A DNA stretch of 64,000 bases from Sepiola atlantica. Lineage: Eukaryota > Mollusca > Cephalopoda > Sepiida > Sepiolidae. Position numbers and translations under genes: made by a program. Below the pieces are notes generated by a model that saw nothing but the letters and a program-made list of their open reading frames with translations, had not been told where the DNA came from and did no database searches. The first letter of the stretch is position 1, and every line of letters begins with the position of its first letter. The stretch is taken from the NCBI GenBank assembly GCA_963556195.1, contig OY744531.1, forward strand, positions 45,824,700 through 45,888,699, written 5' to 3'. Positions 49,545-61,362 of the stretch are shown here, piece by piece.

Positions 49545-49715
49545 GGGGTAATCTGAATGTGTAGCAAGATATTTGTTCACATTACATCTAAATTCCTACA
49601 TGTTGGTACAGTCGGGGAAACAGTGAGCAGGTAGAACATTCTAAAAGCAAGCGGTCCGATAAAAGAAGCTCTTAGAGTAAAAAGTCTTCCGGCATTTATG
49701 GATCTCTACAGTGAA
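49545..49715 (-). pseudogene. LINE reverse-transcriptase C-terminal fragment
   Basis: The minus strand reads CRKTFYSKSFFYRTACF, a stop, NVLPAHCFPDCTNM, a stop, then EFRCNVNKYLAT. This is the same family as 25285-25475 and fits the usual LINE ORF end (FFPRTxxxWNxLPxxCFP...FR.NVNKYL). Two in-frame stops make it dead. Confidence 0.7.
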
Positions 49716-49719
49716 GGGG

Positions 49720-50980
49720 TAGGATTTTGCTGCTAGTCGGCTGGGTCGGGTGTATTTTCGTTTATGTTTTTTTGAGAAAAACTGAATTACATCCTTTTCT
49801 ATTTATCTTTGCCTGATTTATGCTTAAACTAAATTCTATAGGGGAAAAAAGAAAATTTGCACTCATAAAAAACAATTTTTAGAAACAAACTATTATTGTT
49901 TGACTTGATAAGATCTAATCAGTGTAGTTATTTTCTTCTTCAAATTCAATAAAATAAACAAGACGATACTTTTTTCATCACTTCATTATATTTGTGAAAA
50001 TAGATTAAAACAATTTCGCTGATAATTCTCTTTAATATTTGGACTGATTGGATTATCTCGGAACATTTGTTTTGTCCGAATAAAAATAACACCCAAAACA
50101 TAACAATAGAAAAACAATAAAGGGCAAACAGCATCAAATCACCCGATAACATTATAGAAAGAGTAAAATTGTTCGTCATATTGATCAAATATGGTTGCCG
50201 ATATTTTGTGGTCGGTTTCAAATAACCAATTACGGCGGCCATCTTTGATTTTTGTTTTGTTCTTTTGTTTTTGTTTTTGTTTGTTTGTTTGTTTGCAGTA
50301 ACGGTTTTCAAGAGAATAACACATGACAACATTATTCGTTTTCCACTGTCTCTTTACGATTTGTTATGCAATTCAGTTAATTTAGTTTCTCTATTAAAAA
50401 AATACATTTTCCCTTTTTTCCCTTATTCTAGGCTTGACATCCATTTTCGATTTGTATTCAATTCGTAAATGATGAGCACAAATCAATCATTGCAGATTCA
50501 TTGAAGTCGTTTGCGGAATTAGTTTGCTTTGTGATTTTTTAAATGTGTTTTATTCATTTATTATTCTTATCTATATAATATATGAAGAGTTCGAATACAA
50601 ACGCGATAAATTCAATTGAAACCTTAAACAATAAAAGGACGAAAATATTAAATCTGGACTTTGACTAAAAGCCTATTTGAATTGAAAGGAAAACTAAATT
50701 ATGCTAGCATCATATTATGTAACACAGTGTTGAAATACAACATTTTTTTGTAACGATAGTTCTCTAATTTTGATAATGGCATTTATTGTGTTTTGCATTC
50801 AACTCTTCATATAATACGTGTATTATACAGTGGGTGCCATTAAAGCCTGGACACTAAGAATAATTAAATAATCGTCTTCATATCATTCTGGCAACCTAGG
50901 GACTGACTTGAACAATAAGCCCCTTCTTTGTCAGAATGAGATATGCTCACAGGCATTAACTTATCCTTTTGTGTGATTTA
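49720..50980. other. gene-free AT-rich stretch
   Basis: A T-rich TTTGTTTG run near 50260-50295. Nothing else is recognised. Confidence 0.4.
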
Positions 50981-50988
50981 TTGCAATT

Positions 50989-51140
50989 AGCCTGAAGCGC
51001 CCTTGACAGGGAATGCCGACGGGTCTGCTTTAGGTTATTTTTGCACAACGACCAGATTGTCTTTTCGGGAATGGCTGGTCTAGCAACATTCTGCAGCAGT
51101 GATTACTTTTTGATTTTTACCTCCTGAGTCCAGACTTTAC
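50989..51140 (+). repeat. body fragment of the U2-headed retroposon family
   Basis: GCCTGAAGCGCCC, AGGGAATGCCGACGGGTCTG and the following TTATTTTTG align with 966-1020 of the U2-headed element (GGGGAATGCTGACGGGGCTG), and CTTTTCGGG..TGGCTGG aligns with CTTCTCGGGCGCTGG. The head is missing. Confidence 0.6.
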
Positions 51141-52756
51141 GGACACCTTGTATAGTCGTGTTGTCGACGAGTAAGAATACATTTAAAACAGTTTTATAAA
51201 AGACTAGTTGTATGTACCGGGCGTTATTTGTTTCGCTTTGTTTACTTTCTAAATCTTATAACTATTTTATAGCATTTTAACACTTAAATGTGTTCACTGT
51301 TTGCAGGTAAATAGACGGAATAATAATTAAGCATTAGCTCCTTCGTTCTCACCTCGTCTCAATTTATTTATAACATTTTAATTATTTTATTAATTAATAT
51401 GTTTTAAAACGTCGCTTAAGTATCATACGTTATTGTCAATTTAATTTCGATAAATAGTTGATTAACAGTACAAATCGAAAATAATTATGTATAAGACTCG
51501 TACAGCCAGGAAACCGACAGGCACAAAAACACGGACAGTGGTCACACAATTATATCAACATGAATATATACAACTTCTTTCTTCGTTGTCTGACAAATCC
51601 TGTCATCAAATCTTTCCCAAATTGTCAATCTTTATAGTAAGTTAATTTGAAAAGAATTCACTCGACGTAATATCAAACAGGGTAGCGAGACTGAGCTGAC
51701 TGGCAGTTTGATTCGTTTCATAATTTTCCTCAAAAGTTTTGACCTTCCGTCAAAAGAGACTGAGAAAAAATATGCTTCGCCAGCGTTAGCACTCTCTATA
51801 TATATTACTAAAATATTAATATCAAATCTCTTCGCCCACGCTCTTTCCCCGCTCTCTTCCCCCGCTCTACTTACCCTCTCTCCTCCACCTGCTGAACTAC
51901 TGATTTTTCTAGAAGCTCAATTGTTTCAATTGAGGCACGCCAAATTGGGCGCAAACAAAATAATGTTACTCACACGCATTTTACCTCAGAGTGTGACTCG
52001 TGTCAATACGTCGTCCTTTCCTTAACCAGAAAAATATTTTTTGAATCAAGTGAAAGTACATAAATGGGATGTTTGTATTTAACCCTTTAAGCCTCAATAG
52101 CTCTACGTAATCGTCTTATTGCGTGTCTACACACACATCACTTAGTAACATTTAGGCGTGTGTCAACTGCTATGCAGTGCGTCAAAACGCCAATTAAATA
52201 AGCAGACCACAGAGGCGGAAGTTGCCACACTTGAAAGCGACGAATATAAGCGGTAAATAGTATAACATATTTATTAAAAATGAGTTGAAAACAAAAAAAA
52301 AGTAGGGATCCTTCGTTCATATATATCGTAATAAACGTCATTGCGAAATATGTCTATTTTGTTTTGTATTCATTTTAATAATGAACCTTTGTAAAGCTTT
52401 CTGTATTAACAATGCAATCGATAATAGACGTAGCAATAAAACGAAGTAATCAAACACACGGTGTAACACGGAAAAGTGGCCGGTATTATATTTATACCGT
52501 ATTTCTCTATTGCTGATTTGGGCCGACGGATTAGGACTTATAACTATGGGGGTATACTCTCATATTCCCGTTGAAATAACTAAAAAAGAAGAAAATGGAT
52601 CAGCAAATGAAATATAGAAGAACATTACATACACACATATGTTTTGAGTTGTTTGGCTTACATGGACAGCTATATTAATAAGTATTTCATCAAGCATTAC
52701 TAAATCGGATATATGCTAACTTATTATCTAGTAATTAAGCTAAATTAATCCTATGC

Positions 52757-52757
<1 letters not shown>

Positions 52758-52835
<78 letters not shown>
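52758..52835. repeat. (TA)n microsatellite
   Basis: About 78 bp of TA. The rest of 51160-53070 shows nothing I can name. Confidence 0.95.
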
Positions 52836-52838
<3 letters not shown>

Positions 52839-53080
52839 TTTTGAATAAAAACGGAATTTTGTTTGTCACCGGAAATGTGGTCTCGGGAGCTTTTTCGCCA
52901 AATATCTCACCAGGAGAAATAGTTGGAATACAAACTTTGAAATAAATCTGCCAAAAAAAGCAAGAATGGGGAAATTAACTGCCGATGAAAATAAGCGTTT
53001 AAAAGATTTAATTGAATAAATCTAATAAAAACGTTTAAAATGCAAAGTTTTACAGGGGAAAAACAGAAATGGGCCAATTA

Positions 53081-54400
53081 ACTTTCCCTAAAGAAAATCA
53101 ACGACTTTACGAAATTTTTTTGCCTGCAAAGAGAAGGCTTTCGCAAAGCAATCGCGAAGGATTGCAATATTTTCAAATGAAAGGTGGAATCCGCCCGGTG
53201 TAAGATCTTGAACCACTCTATTTTATACTTATTGACACAGTATGCATTGTCAGCTGAATGCTGTCTAATAGACGATTCAAAAGCCGGGAAATACGTATGA
53301 CACAAGTAACCAGGTCTATCTTGCCTAATTCTGGATGATATATGCTGGTTTATTCTGGTCTCTAAATGCAATTTCGTCCACCCAATATACCCAGCATCGC
53401 ACTGACATTTAAATTCATAGATAATGTTACTGGTTTTATATATATATATATAAGGCAGAAAATCTTTCGGAAAAGACTGAAAAGCAGATTCACTAAAAAA
53501 CAAACGTAAATCAACAGAATAAAAAAGCAACCGGTTATACTTTTGGTGATTTGCTTGCACAACTCCTGACTAATGCCACCTATCCAAGGCAGTATGAGAT
53601 AAACTGGACATCTATGTGGGCTAAAAGGTCTACGAGACTTAAATTCTGCAACTTTCTTCTTGATGCAGTCCGAGATTAAGTCTCCCGGATAACCCTTGCT
53701 GATAAGAATTTCCCTTATCTTATCCAATTCCGAGTGAAGTCTGTTGGGAGAACAAATCATTAGAGGTCGGTCTACTAATGCATAAATTAATCCTAACTTT
53801 CTAGATTTTGATCCCCAAAAAGCACAAATTCAAGTAGAGACCCATAAATGTGGGTTTGCGAAAAACGCTAGTTAGGAACCTAACTCTGCATCTCTCAATA
53901 AAAACATCCAAAAAACGGGAGGAAATTACCCTTCTCAACTTCCATAGTGAAACTTAAAGCATTATGAAGCAAATTCAGCTTTTTATAGAAAATCGTAGTT
54001 TTACTATGAGAGGAGAAAGTAATAATAGTGTGGTCAACATACCTCACATAGACACTGGGCCCAGGAACCGAGTTAAACATTATGCATGTCTGTAAATGCC
54101 GAAACTATATGACTCCCCATGGACACTTAATCAATCTGGATATACATAATGTTGTTATAGCTGAATAGAATAGACTTCGGTCACAACAACATTAATTCAA
54201 GAAATATTTCCTGAGGGAAACAAGGATGGAACATAGAACCACTATATAATGTGTTAGCACAGATACGAATATTCTCCTCTAACGGAACATTTAGTAAAAG
54301 ATTGGCAACGTTAAAGGAGCACATAAATCGATTGTCGGCATTGGATTTTACTTCACCCCTTTTTTTATTTGAAACCAAATGTACAGATGCTATCTTAATT
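53081..54400 (-). pseudogene. Penelope-like retroelement, RT and GIY-YIG domains, decayed
   Basis: Read on the minus strand, the parts appear in the order expected for a Penelope-like element. The RT motif-A region (about 54320-54270) reads SFNVANLLLNVPLEENI, with Asn where the catalytic Asp is expected. The RT YVDD-box region (about 54050) reads YVRYVDHTI, with His for the second Asp, then FTMEVEKGNFLP. Next come RFLTSVFRKPTFMGLYLN (about 53860) and ICSPNRLHSELDKIREIL to CPVYLILPWIGGIS (53760-53570). The GIY-YIG endonuclease follows: SNIIYEFKCQCDAGYIGWTK and LHLETRINQH (about 53430-53340). A frame change falls at a T run near 53520, and other frame changes and stops lie upstream. A small (TA)n at 53440-53452 interrupts the protein just before the endonuclease. 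Such elements reverse-transcribe at nicks, and this copy cannot. Confidence 0.85.
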
Positions 54401-54436
54401 ATCCGTAATTATACACACACAGACACACACACACAC

Positions 54437-54439
<3 letters not shown>

Positions 54440-54501
<62 letters not shown>
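54440..54501. repeat. (CA)n(TA)n microsatellite
   Basis: CA repeats (54416-54438), then about 60 bp of TA, lying between two retroelement coding fragments. Confidence 0.95.
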
Positions 54502-54505
<4 letters not shown>

Positions 54506-54857
54506 ACTTTCTTCGGGGAGGGTAGATTCTTGAATCTTATCAGCTAGAAACTCATTAGATGTTTTGCTCCACTTTTCAAACTTTGAATAGTGGTAGCAAA
54601 ACAATAGCACCTTCTTTTGTGCAACAGTCCATGGTTGGGCGTTTAAGCCTCTTATATTTCTTTTTTGTTGTTGCTGCACTTGATGGAGATAAAGGGCCAG
54701 GACCTTTTGTCTCAAGGTCTGGTGACTGACCCTCGTTGGCCTCTGTCATGGCTGGAGCACCATTTCCAGAGGCAGGAAAGTTCACACCATTGCTTACATC
54801 TCCCCGCCTGACGTATGAACGAGTTGATGGGCCCTTTTTATCCTGGGTGCCGGCCTG
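54502..54857 (-). pseudogene. retroelement N-terminal ORF fragment, frameshifted
   Basis: The minus strand reads from a stop at about 54858: GPSTRSYVRRGDVSNG, then a low-complexity stretch (PASGNGAP...SPSSAATTKKK), then KRLKRPTMD. It continues in another frame as WTVAQKKVLLFCYHYSKFEK and WSKTSNEFLADKIQ. The W...LL.CY.YS pattern is one I associate with N-terminal parts of animal retroelement proteins. It lies just upstream of, and in the same direction as, the Penelope-like fragment, so it may be its N-terminal part with the intervening sequence lost. That link is inference. Confidence 0.45.
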
Positions 54858-55306
54858 TCAGTATTTATTTTGGTTTTTATTCATATTTTTTATCATTCAC
54901 TTCCTCATTGTCAACGGCTTCTAATTCATTATTCGAAGCTGCCCTCTATCAATAGAGGGGGTGCCCCCGTCCGCAATTCGGGAGACGTGCTGGATGGCTT
55001 GAGGAGACAGCACACACTTTTTTTTTAAATATCTGGTCAGGGTTTACTTAAAGTAAAAAGTATCCTCATGTCAGAGTCTCTGACAGACCCCTGTACAGAG
55101 AGACCGATGACACCCGAAAGTGGTGTCTAGTAGGCATTCAAGTCCTCACCAGTAGGCATTCAAGTGTGTGCAAATGTATGTATATCTATATGTGCATGTA
55201 TATATTCAAGTAAGATAAATATACACACACAATATACACGACCACACATACATTCAGACATATTTATATCATCTTGTGTTTCTAAAGGTATTTGTAGATA
55301 TGCATA

Positions 55307-55312
<6 letters not shown>

Positions 55313-55365
<53 letters not shown>
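55313..55365. repeat. (TA)n microsatellite
   Basis: About 50 bp of TA. Confidence 0.95.
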
Positions 55366-55369
<4 letters not shown>

Positions 55370-56117
55370 GTGTGTATTTCTGTAGGTACAGTGTAGATAT
55401 AAATGTCAGAAGATGTGTATGATTATATATGTATGCCTACGTAAATGAATATATGTGCACATGTGTCTTACTGTATCTGCATGTGTGAGTTATTTCAAGT
55501 ATATATGAATTTGTGTGTCTATAAAAATAGAATCAAACGCGTATCAGCTGTTATACAGTATTCTACCGCTTGAAGAGAAAAAATGCAAAATATCGAGAAG
55601 CTTTAACTTAAGACGACTTTTTTTCTTTTTATCTAAATTTAAGTTTTGTAAATTTACTACATTTTTTATCATGGAGATTTCTGAGTTTTTTTTTAGCAAA
55701 ACAGTTTGCAGCAATTTAACTTGTAAACTTTATTCTAACAATCTTTTTTTTTTACTTAAATAAATGAAAAGAAAAAAATCAAATTTGAATGACTTTAACG
55801 TCTGAAACCATGTTATTTTATATTTAGTCTGATCTGGTATTAACAAAAAAGTCATTCTTCTTCACGACTTTATTTCTATTTTCTTTTTAAATGATTTCTT
55901 ATCAAAATTCTATTTGAGAATAAAATCTGAAATTGGTTTGAAGATGAAATTAGAAACGTTTAACCATTGTAAGCGCAACTTTCAGGAAGCATGTGTTTTC
56001 AAGTAATAGAGAATATTCTACTAGCAGACCTAGTGGACTTTCATTAGTTTTCTAGCTCATAGTACACACATAGTTCAATTTAGATATACACGCATTGTCT
56101 CACGCACACGCACGCAC

Positions 56118-56124
56118 CCCCTCT

Positions 56125-56193
<69 letters not shown>
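56118..56193. repeat. (CA)n(TA)n microsatellite
   Basis: CA run, then TA. Confidence 0.95.
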
Positions 56194-56197
<4 letters not shown>

Positions 56198-56359
56198 AGC
56201 TATGAAAATATATTCATGGCAATTAAGCTACACAGAGGCTCCCGCGCTTCATCCCCGGGGAGATTCTTCAGCCTATTGAAGACTGTTGAAGTAAATACGA
56301 AAAATTAATACATAAAAGTTATATCTTCTTATAAAATTTTATGTGGATACATGAAAAAT

Positions 56360-56360
56360 A

Positions 56361-56415
<55 letters not shown>

Positions 56416-56456
56416 ATGTGTGTGTGTGCGTATGTGTATGTGTGTGTGTGTGTGTG
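56360..56456. repeat. (TA)n(TG)n microsatellite
   Basis: TA, then TG-rich. Confidence 0.95.
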
Positions 56457-56745
56457 GTCGTGTGTATGTAAACATAGCAGACCATCAAGAGGGGCTGATA
56501 TGTTAGCCCTATTTTTATAATCTAAAGGATATCGAGCACTTAGTGTATACAAGATCTCTTATCTTGGATCCGATCTCTTCTGATTCCAAGAATTTGATTT
56601 TTAATGTAATAACATGGAAAAATAATGAGAAAATAAAAAAATACTGATCGCCTTAGAAACGACCGTACGCCTAATCATTGTGGCTCTTCAATTCTTGGAA
56701 ATGAAACAAATAATGTTATAAATTTAATTGTATCAACTTACTCTT

Positions 56746-56782
56746 TCTCTCTCTTTCTCTGTGTGTGTGCCTCTCTCTCTCT

Positions 56783-56835
<53 letters not shown>
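56746..56835. repeat. (CT)n(TG)n(TA)n microsatellite
   Basis: CT and GT runs lead into about 55 bp of TA. Confidence 0.95.
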
Positions 56836-56839
<4 letters not shown>

Positions 56840-57191
56840 ACAACTCAATAGTTAAAACTGTGAATTAGACATAAAAACTATCTATATTAGTAAACTACTT
56901 CTCGTGTGTATTTATGTATTTATCGTTTAAACGTAACTTTGTTGATTAGACATTTTAATTACTATTTTTTTCACCGTTGATCGAATGTTTATTGAAATAA
57001 GCATTGAAATAACGTAAAACAAAACGTATTTTAAAAAAATTACATAAGAAAATGAGGAAATTTAATTTGCCTTAATTAATTACCGTTTTTTTTTCGGTAA
57101 CAGCCATTTTCATCTATCTCATTTATATATGTCCATTGTGAAGTATAACCTTATGTTTCTTACAGTGAGAATGATAAACATCATATTAAGT

Positions 57192-57600
57192 ACTAGCTGA
57201 CCCATACTTCGGTGTTGCCCGGGAAAGTCGAATAACTCAAGAAATTCCTTGCCAAATTATTTGGCGCTTATGATGACCAGCGTGAACACAGACCCCCCAA
57301 TGTTAATGTAAAACAACAGATGAAACAATTAATGCAATACATGGAGTAATAACACTGTTGTCATGGGTAGTTGTTGCAATCTTACAATTGAGATGAACAC
57401 ACATGTTTGTAAATAATGTTACAGTCTTGATGTACTTTCCCAAATATAACAATTTAATATAAATGCATCTTGTAAAGTAGCACCCTAGTCATTAGCATCC
57501 TGTAGCAGTCCATGTGCACTACATGCAACCCTAATTGTATTCCTAACTTGACTAGTGATTATATTGAGATCATTGAAGGTCTGCGGACCTGTAACAGGGT
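57192..57600 (-). mobile_element. Helitron-like 3' terminus
   Basis: The minus strand reads CCCGGGCAACACCGAAG, then TATGGGTCAG and CTAG (57192-57195) followed by T. A hairpin, spacer and CTAG|T layout is as in Helitrons, and the GGGTCAGCTAGT ending is common in invertebrate genomes. The body is non-coding here and its other end is undefined. Confidence 0.5.
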
Positions 57601-59440
57601 TTAGTAGCGGTCTCAAATAAAAGAAACAGAAAGTATCAGTATTTTTTTTTAGTATATTTTAGTTTAGTCACGTTTTTTTGTCGTAAATCCTAGTTTAATC
57701 ACGTAAATTTTCATGGGTTGATATACGTATGTATTCTAGAATATCTTCCGTTTCACTGTTAGTGTCGGTGATAGGTTAAAAAGAAGATTATTACTTTGAT
57801 CGTGACTTCCGGTTATTAATTTATAAAGAGGCAAATGGTGTTTGTCAGTAGACTGTAACGAATTATATAATATGTTTGATGTTATTTGTTACTTTTCAAA
57901 ATAGAAATAACGTTAAAGTGTAGTGTCTGTTAGACTATACTTAATTTTTTCCCGGTTAGTGAAAAAGAAATCTTTCTAGACTGCGACAATTTTTATTTTT
58001 GTCCGAATCCGGAGTGTTCGTATTAGGGGAGATAGATTTTCTCGCTCACTAAAAACTAACCTGGTGTCTAAGACTGTCTTCATGGGGAGGCAAGTAAATC
58101 GGAACCACATCAATGGTAAAAGTGCCGAATAGTTAACAGTCGAGAATCGTTAAAATAGTAAGAACATGCCTTATATCAATGAGCTAATATTGAAATAGAG
58201 GGCAGAGTTAGACAAAACGTCGGGCTATAATAGGGGTAAAATCCCTCTCCCGACAAAAATTAAAATTACTTCAGTTAAGAAGGATGTCTCCGTCTACGAA
58301 CGGGTTTCCAATTAATAACGTAATTATTTCAGAATGGTCTGAAAACTGCAGAAGTACCGAGAAAATAGTAAGTATAGTATATAAGAATTTACAGCTTAAA
58401 ATTAATTATATTTTGAAAAGTAAAAATTAAAGTAAAAACGAATAGTAAAACATAATTAATCGATTAAATTAATTCACAAAATCAAAATCAAAAGAAAAAG
58501 AAACCAAAGAAAACATTTTGTATTCCGGGAGAAGGGATATATGGTGATAAAATGTGCCACTCAATCTTTCCTTAAGTGTTCATATTGTGTTATTTTTCTA
58601 TTGATATTGAAGTTTTAAAATACGTTATTTTTTTAAGGTTTATATATATTAATAAAAACGTATATAACAAAATAAATTGTAAATGTTATGGTGTATGATC
58701 GACAAGTGAATTGTTGTGCTTACCTTTCACGAGAAAAATGGTAAATCATTAGGTAATTAAATATCTTTTTTTTAAGGCATGAATAAAATTATTTAAAGTG
58801 TCCTCGCCCCCTCCCAGAAAAACGAAGAAATTCTACTTAGGCGTTAAGCGAAAAAAAAAACTTCTGATTAATTGCTGCTTGGAGGGAGGGTAAGTTTTAC
58901 CATGCTATGTAACGACATTACTAAATAAATTTGAGATGTTTGTGTTATGAAAATAACTCGATTAAAAAGAATATATGCGAAAATGGTAAAATAAATTGAA
59001 AAGTTACCCGTCTAAAAATGTACTTGCCTGTCAGCATTGATATTGTCGAATGTGTTCGTTTAAATCCAATGCTGTTATAGAATAACGTGTAATTATCATG
59101 CAGCCAGAATTCCAGAATATAAATTCCAGAATCATGGATCGGGGGGCGCGGATGAATTTTTTCCCGCTCTATAAACAAAAGTCCTGATGTTGATGGATTG
59201 CGTGTGAAGACTAATTGTATAGGGAGGAATAATCGTAGCGATTCTCTCTTTCGAATATGTTTTTGGAAGTGGTAGAACTGTCGGAATAATTATAATCTGT
59301 TTTATTCGAAATGGAAATGTAATTATTTTTGTGTGAACCACGCATTACGAGTTGCTGTTTGTGTTGAGCGGAAATGTGTAGTCTATCATGCATGTGGTTG
59401 TTTTCTTATTGTAGTCAAAGTTACAAGGGAATAGCCAGTC
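57600..59440. other. AT-rich stretch with a SINE-tail fragment
   Basis: GTGTCTAAGACTGTCTTCAT and GGGGAGGCAAGTAAAT (58071-58099) are the SINE tail seen at 40975 in the same strand sense, and GAGGGCAGAGTTAGACA (58197-58213) is a second fragment in the opposite sense. Nothing else is supported. Confidence 0.45.
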
Positions 59441-59441
59441 T

Positions 59442-59443
<2 letters not shown>

Positions 59444-59527
<84 letters not shown>
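59444..59527. repeat. (TA)n microsatellite
   Basis: About 84 bp of TA; the TIR element inserts at its right end. Confidence 0.95.
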
Positions 59528-59531
<4 letters not shown>

Positions 59532-59920
59532 GAGTCAATGAAAAATAATTAGACCTGTAAATGGAAACAGATCAATATCTTCAGTTGTTCAGAACAAGGA
59601 GCATTTAGTAAATAAAATATTTCTTCTTCTTCTCTTTCAATTTCATTCCTTAAGCCAGGCTTTTCCAAGATTAACATCTTATCATCAGAGGAAGTAGTGA
59701 TTGATAAGTTGACAGATAAGAACAGTCAATATTCAAAATTTGAAAAAATGTTTTTAAAAAAAAGTTTTTTTTAAAAGGTTTTAAAGGTTCAAACGGGTGT
59801 GTTTCAATGTAAATGAAAGTCACCAAACACGGAGATCCAAGTTGTATGGGGTTCAAATGTATTGAAGATATTGATCTGTTTCCATTTGCAGGTCTAATTA
59901 GTTTTCATTGACTCACCTTA
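59526..59920. mobile_element. TIR element (mariner-like MITE) carrying a hammerhead motif
   Basis: AGGTGAGTCAATGAAAA and the following bases to ATCAATATCTTC (59528-59583) recur inverted at 59863-59918 with about two mismatches in 56 bp. TA flanks both ends (59526-59527 and 59919-59920). The 391-bp element has no transposase. Highly matched long TIRs and the TA duplication point to a fairly recent, non-autonomous TA-targeting transposon. Confidence 0.88.
59646..59693 (-). ncRNA. hammerhead ribozyme motif, all three stems paired
   Basis: On the minus strand, stem I is TTCCT with AGGAA (5 bp). The core CTGATGA is at 59688-59682. Stem II is AAGAT/ATCTT with a GTTA loop, plus a T-G pair next to the core. 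The second core segment is GAAA, and stem III is AAGC/GCTT with a CTG loop. The cleavage triplet is TTA, so cutting would fall between 59651 and 59650. All the invariant core bases (CUGANGA...GAAA...UH) are present. Open stem I makes it type I. It lies inside the TIR element, off-centre. Function is untested. Confidence 0.75.
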
Positions 59921-60003
59921 TTTTTGCTCTATCCAGTATATTTAGCTTTCCTCATCTCACAATAGGTCTAATTCTCTAAAAGTTACCTTTTAGTTATAAA
60001 CAG

Positions 60004-60005
<2 letters not shown>

Positions 60006-60077
<72 letters not shown>
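60006..60077. repeat. (TA)n microsatellite
   Basis: About 70 bp of TA. Confidence 0.95.
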
Positions 60078-60079
<2 letters not shown>

Positions 60080-60140
60080 CCATTATTTTGAGATTGTAAG
60101 CCGCAATCCGATTTTGACGATGTTAGTTTTTGCAAGTTGT

Positions 60141-60228
60141 CGCCGTCCTCGAATATGCTGCGCCTTGCTTTCCAAAATCGTCACCAATCTAGTACGTGAA
60201 CCGATGTGTCAACCTGATTATGTCGTAT
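60141..60228 (-). mobile_element. 5S rRNA-derived SINE, copy 4, internally deleted
   Basis: The minus strand starts ACATAATCAGGTTGACACAT and CGGTTCACGT, then jumps to ACTAGATTGGTGACGATTTT and GGCGCAGCATAT. Compared with copy 3 it lacks about 35-40 bp around the 5S internal control region. Confidence 0.6.
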
Positions 60229-60929
60229 TAAGGCCCCATTATGATGTTTTAATGAGTGTAATATAATCTTATACCTGTTAATTATGATTTTAATCGAATT
60301 GAATCAGAAGTAAGGAATAATCATGGGGATGCAGTTTCACTCAATGATCTCTTTAAAAGTGAAAAAGTTCAGACTCGAACATACTTTGATGCAATCAAAA
60401 TCATACTGTAATGGTGAAAGCTGAGTGCAAATAAATTTTTATTCAAATACTGTTACGATTCAATATTGGTGCAGTGTAGCGCCTTCACCCATACTTCTGA
60501 ATTCTTTAATCGGTAGCACCATTTAAATAAGATCAAAGGTTAAACAGGATGTAGATTTCTTCAAAAATGACGAAGTGGATACTCCATCCTAGGTCCTAAG
60601 CCGAGAGTTTTTCGAAAACCGGACGTCACCTTTTGAATTTGGTAGAGTTACACCCTCTCAGTAGATCTTCAAATGATCAACATTAGAACACATTTTTAGA
60701 ATAAATTTCATGTTATCCCATGTAACTATGGTTTACATCTAATTGAAATACGAAGTTACACTTTTTTAGTAGAGATTTTCCTTCTTCGAGAGAGTATTTT
60801 AAATTGACAACCCGCAAACATTAGGGGAGTCGTTCTTACGAAATAGCAAGTTTATAGGACAAATAATCTTAACGTTGTATAAGGACAGGCAGACACTATT
60901 TATATTCTATATAAAGAGATGATGGCAGT

Positions 60930-60990
60930 TGGTTCGCATCTCTAACCATTGAACTATCACCGAATTGATTCAAACCACGTGCTTCTAAGT
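60930..60990 (-). other. tRNA-like A-box fragment
   Basis: The minus strand has TAGTTCAATGGTTAGAG, a good A box, but no B box at the right distance. A SINE scrap at best. Confidence 0.25.
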
Positions 60991-61312
60991 TTCCGTCCAA
61001 AATTCATGAAGTGATAATGAAATTTTGATTTTTTTATGAAAGAAATGTGATTTAGATTATTACGGCAAATTTTTCTTCGTTTTAGTGCAATTGCGAAAGT
61101 AATTTAGACAAATAATGCAACAAGGCGGGAAATCTGCTAATTGTGTTCAAAATATTGAAGCGAATGTTAATGGCGTTTAGTTGGGGGGGGGAAGGGGATT
61201 CAAAAGACCGATTTAGTTAATGCATTTGCCGACAACCTATGCGAAAGTGTTTTAATTGTGATTGTGTTCTGAGCTGATTTTAAAACTTGCTCCAGCAGTG
61301 CATATCATTAAT

Positions 61313-61313
61313 A

Positions 61314-61362
<49 letters not shown>
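61313..61362. repeat. (GAT)n microsatellite
   Basis: About 16 GAT units. Confidence 0.95.
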
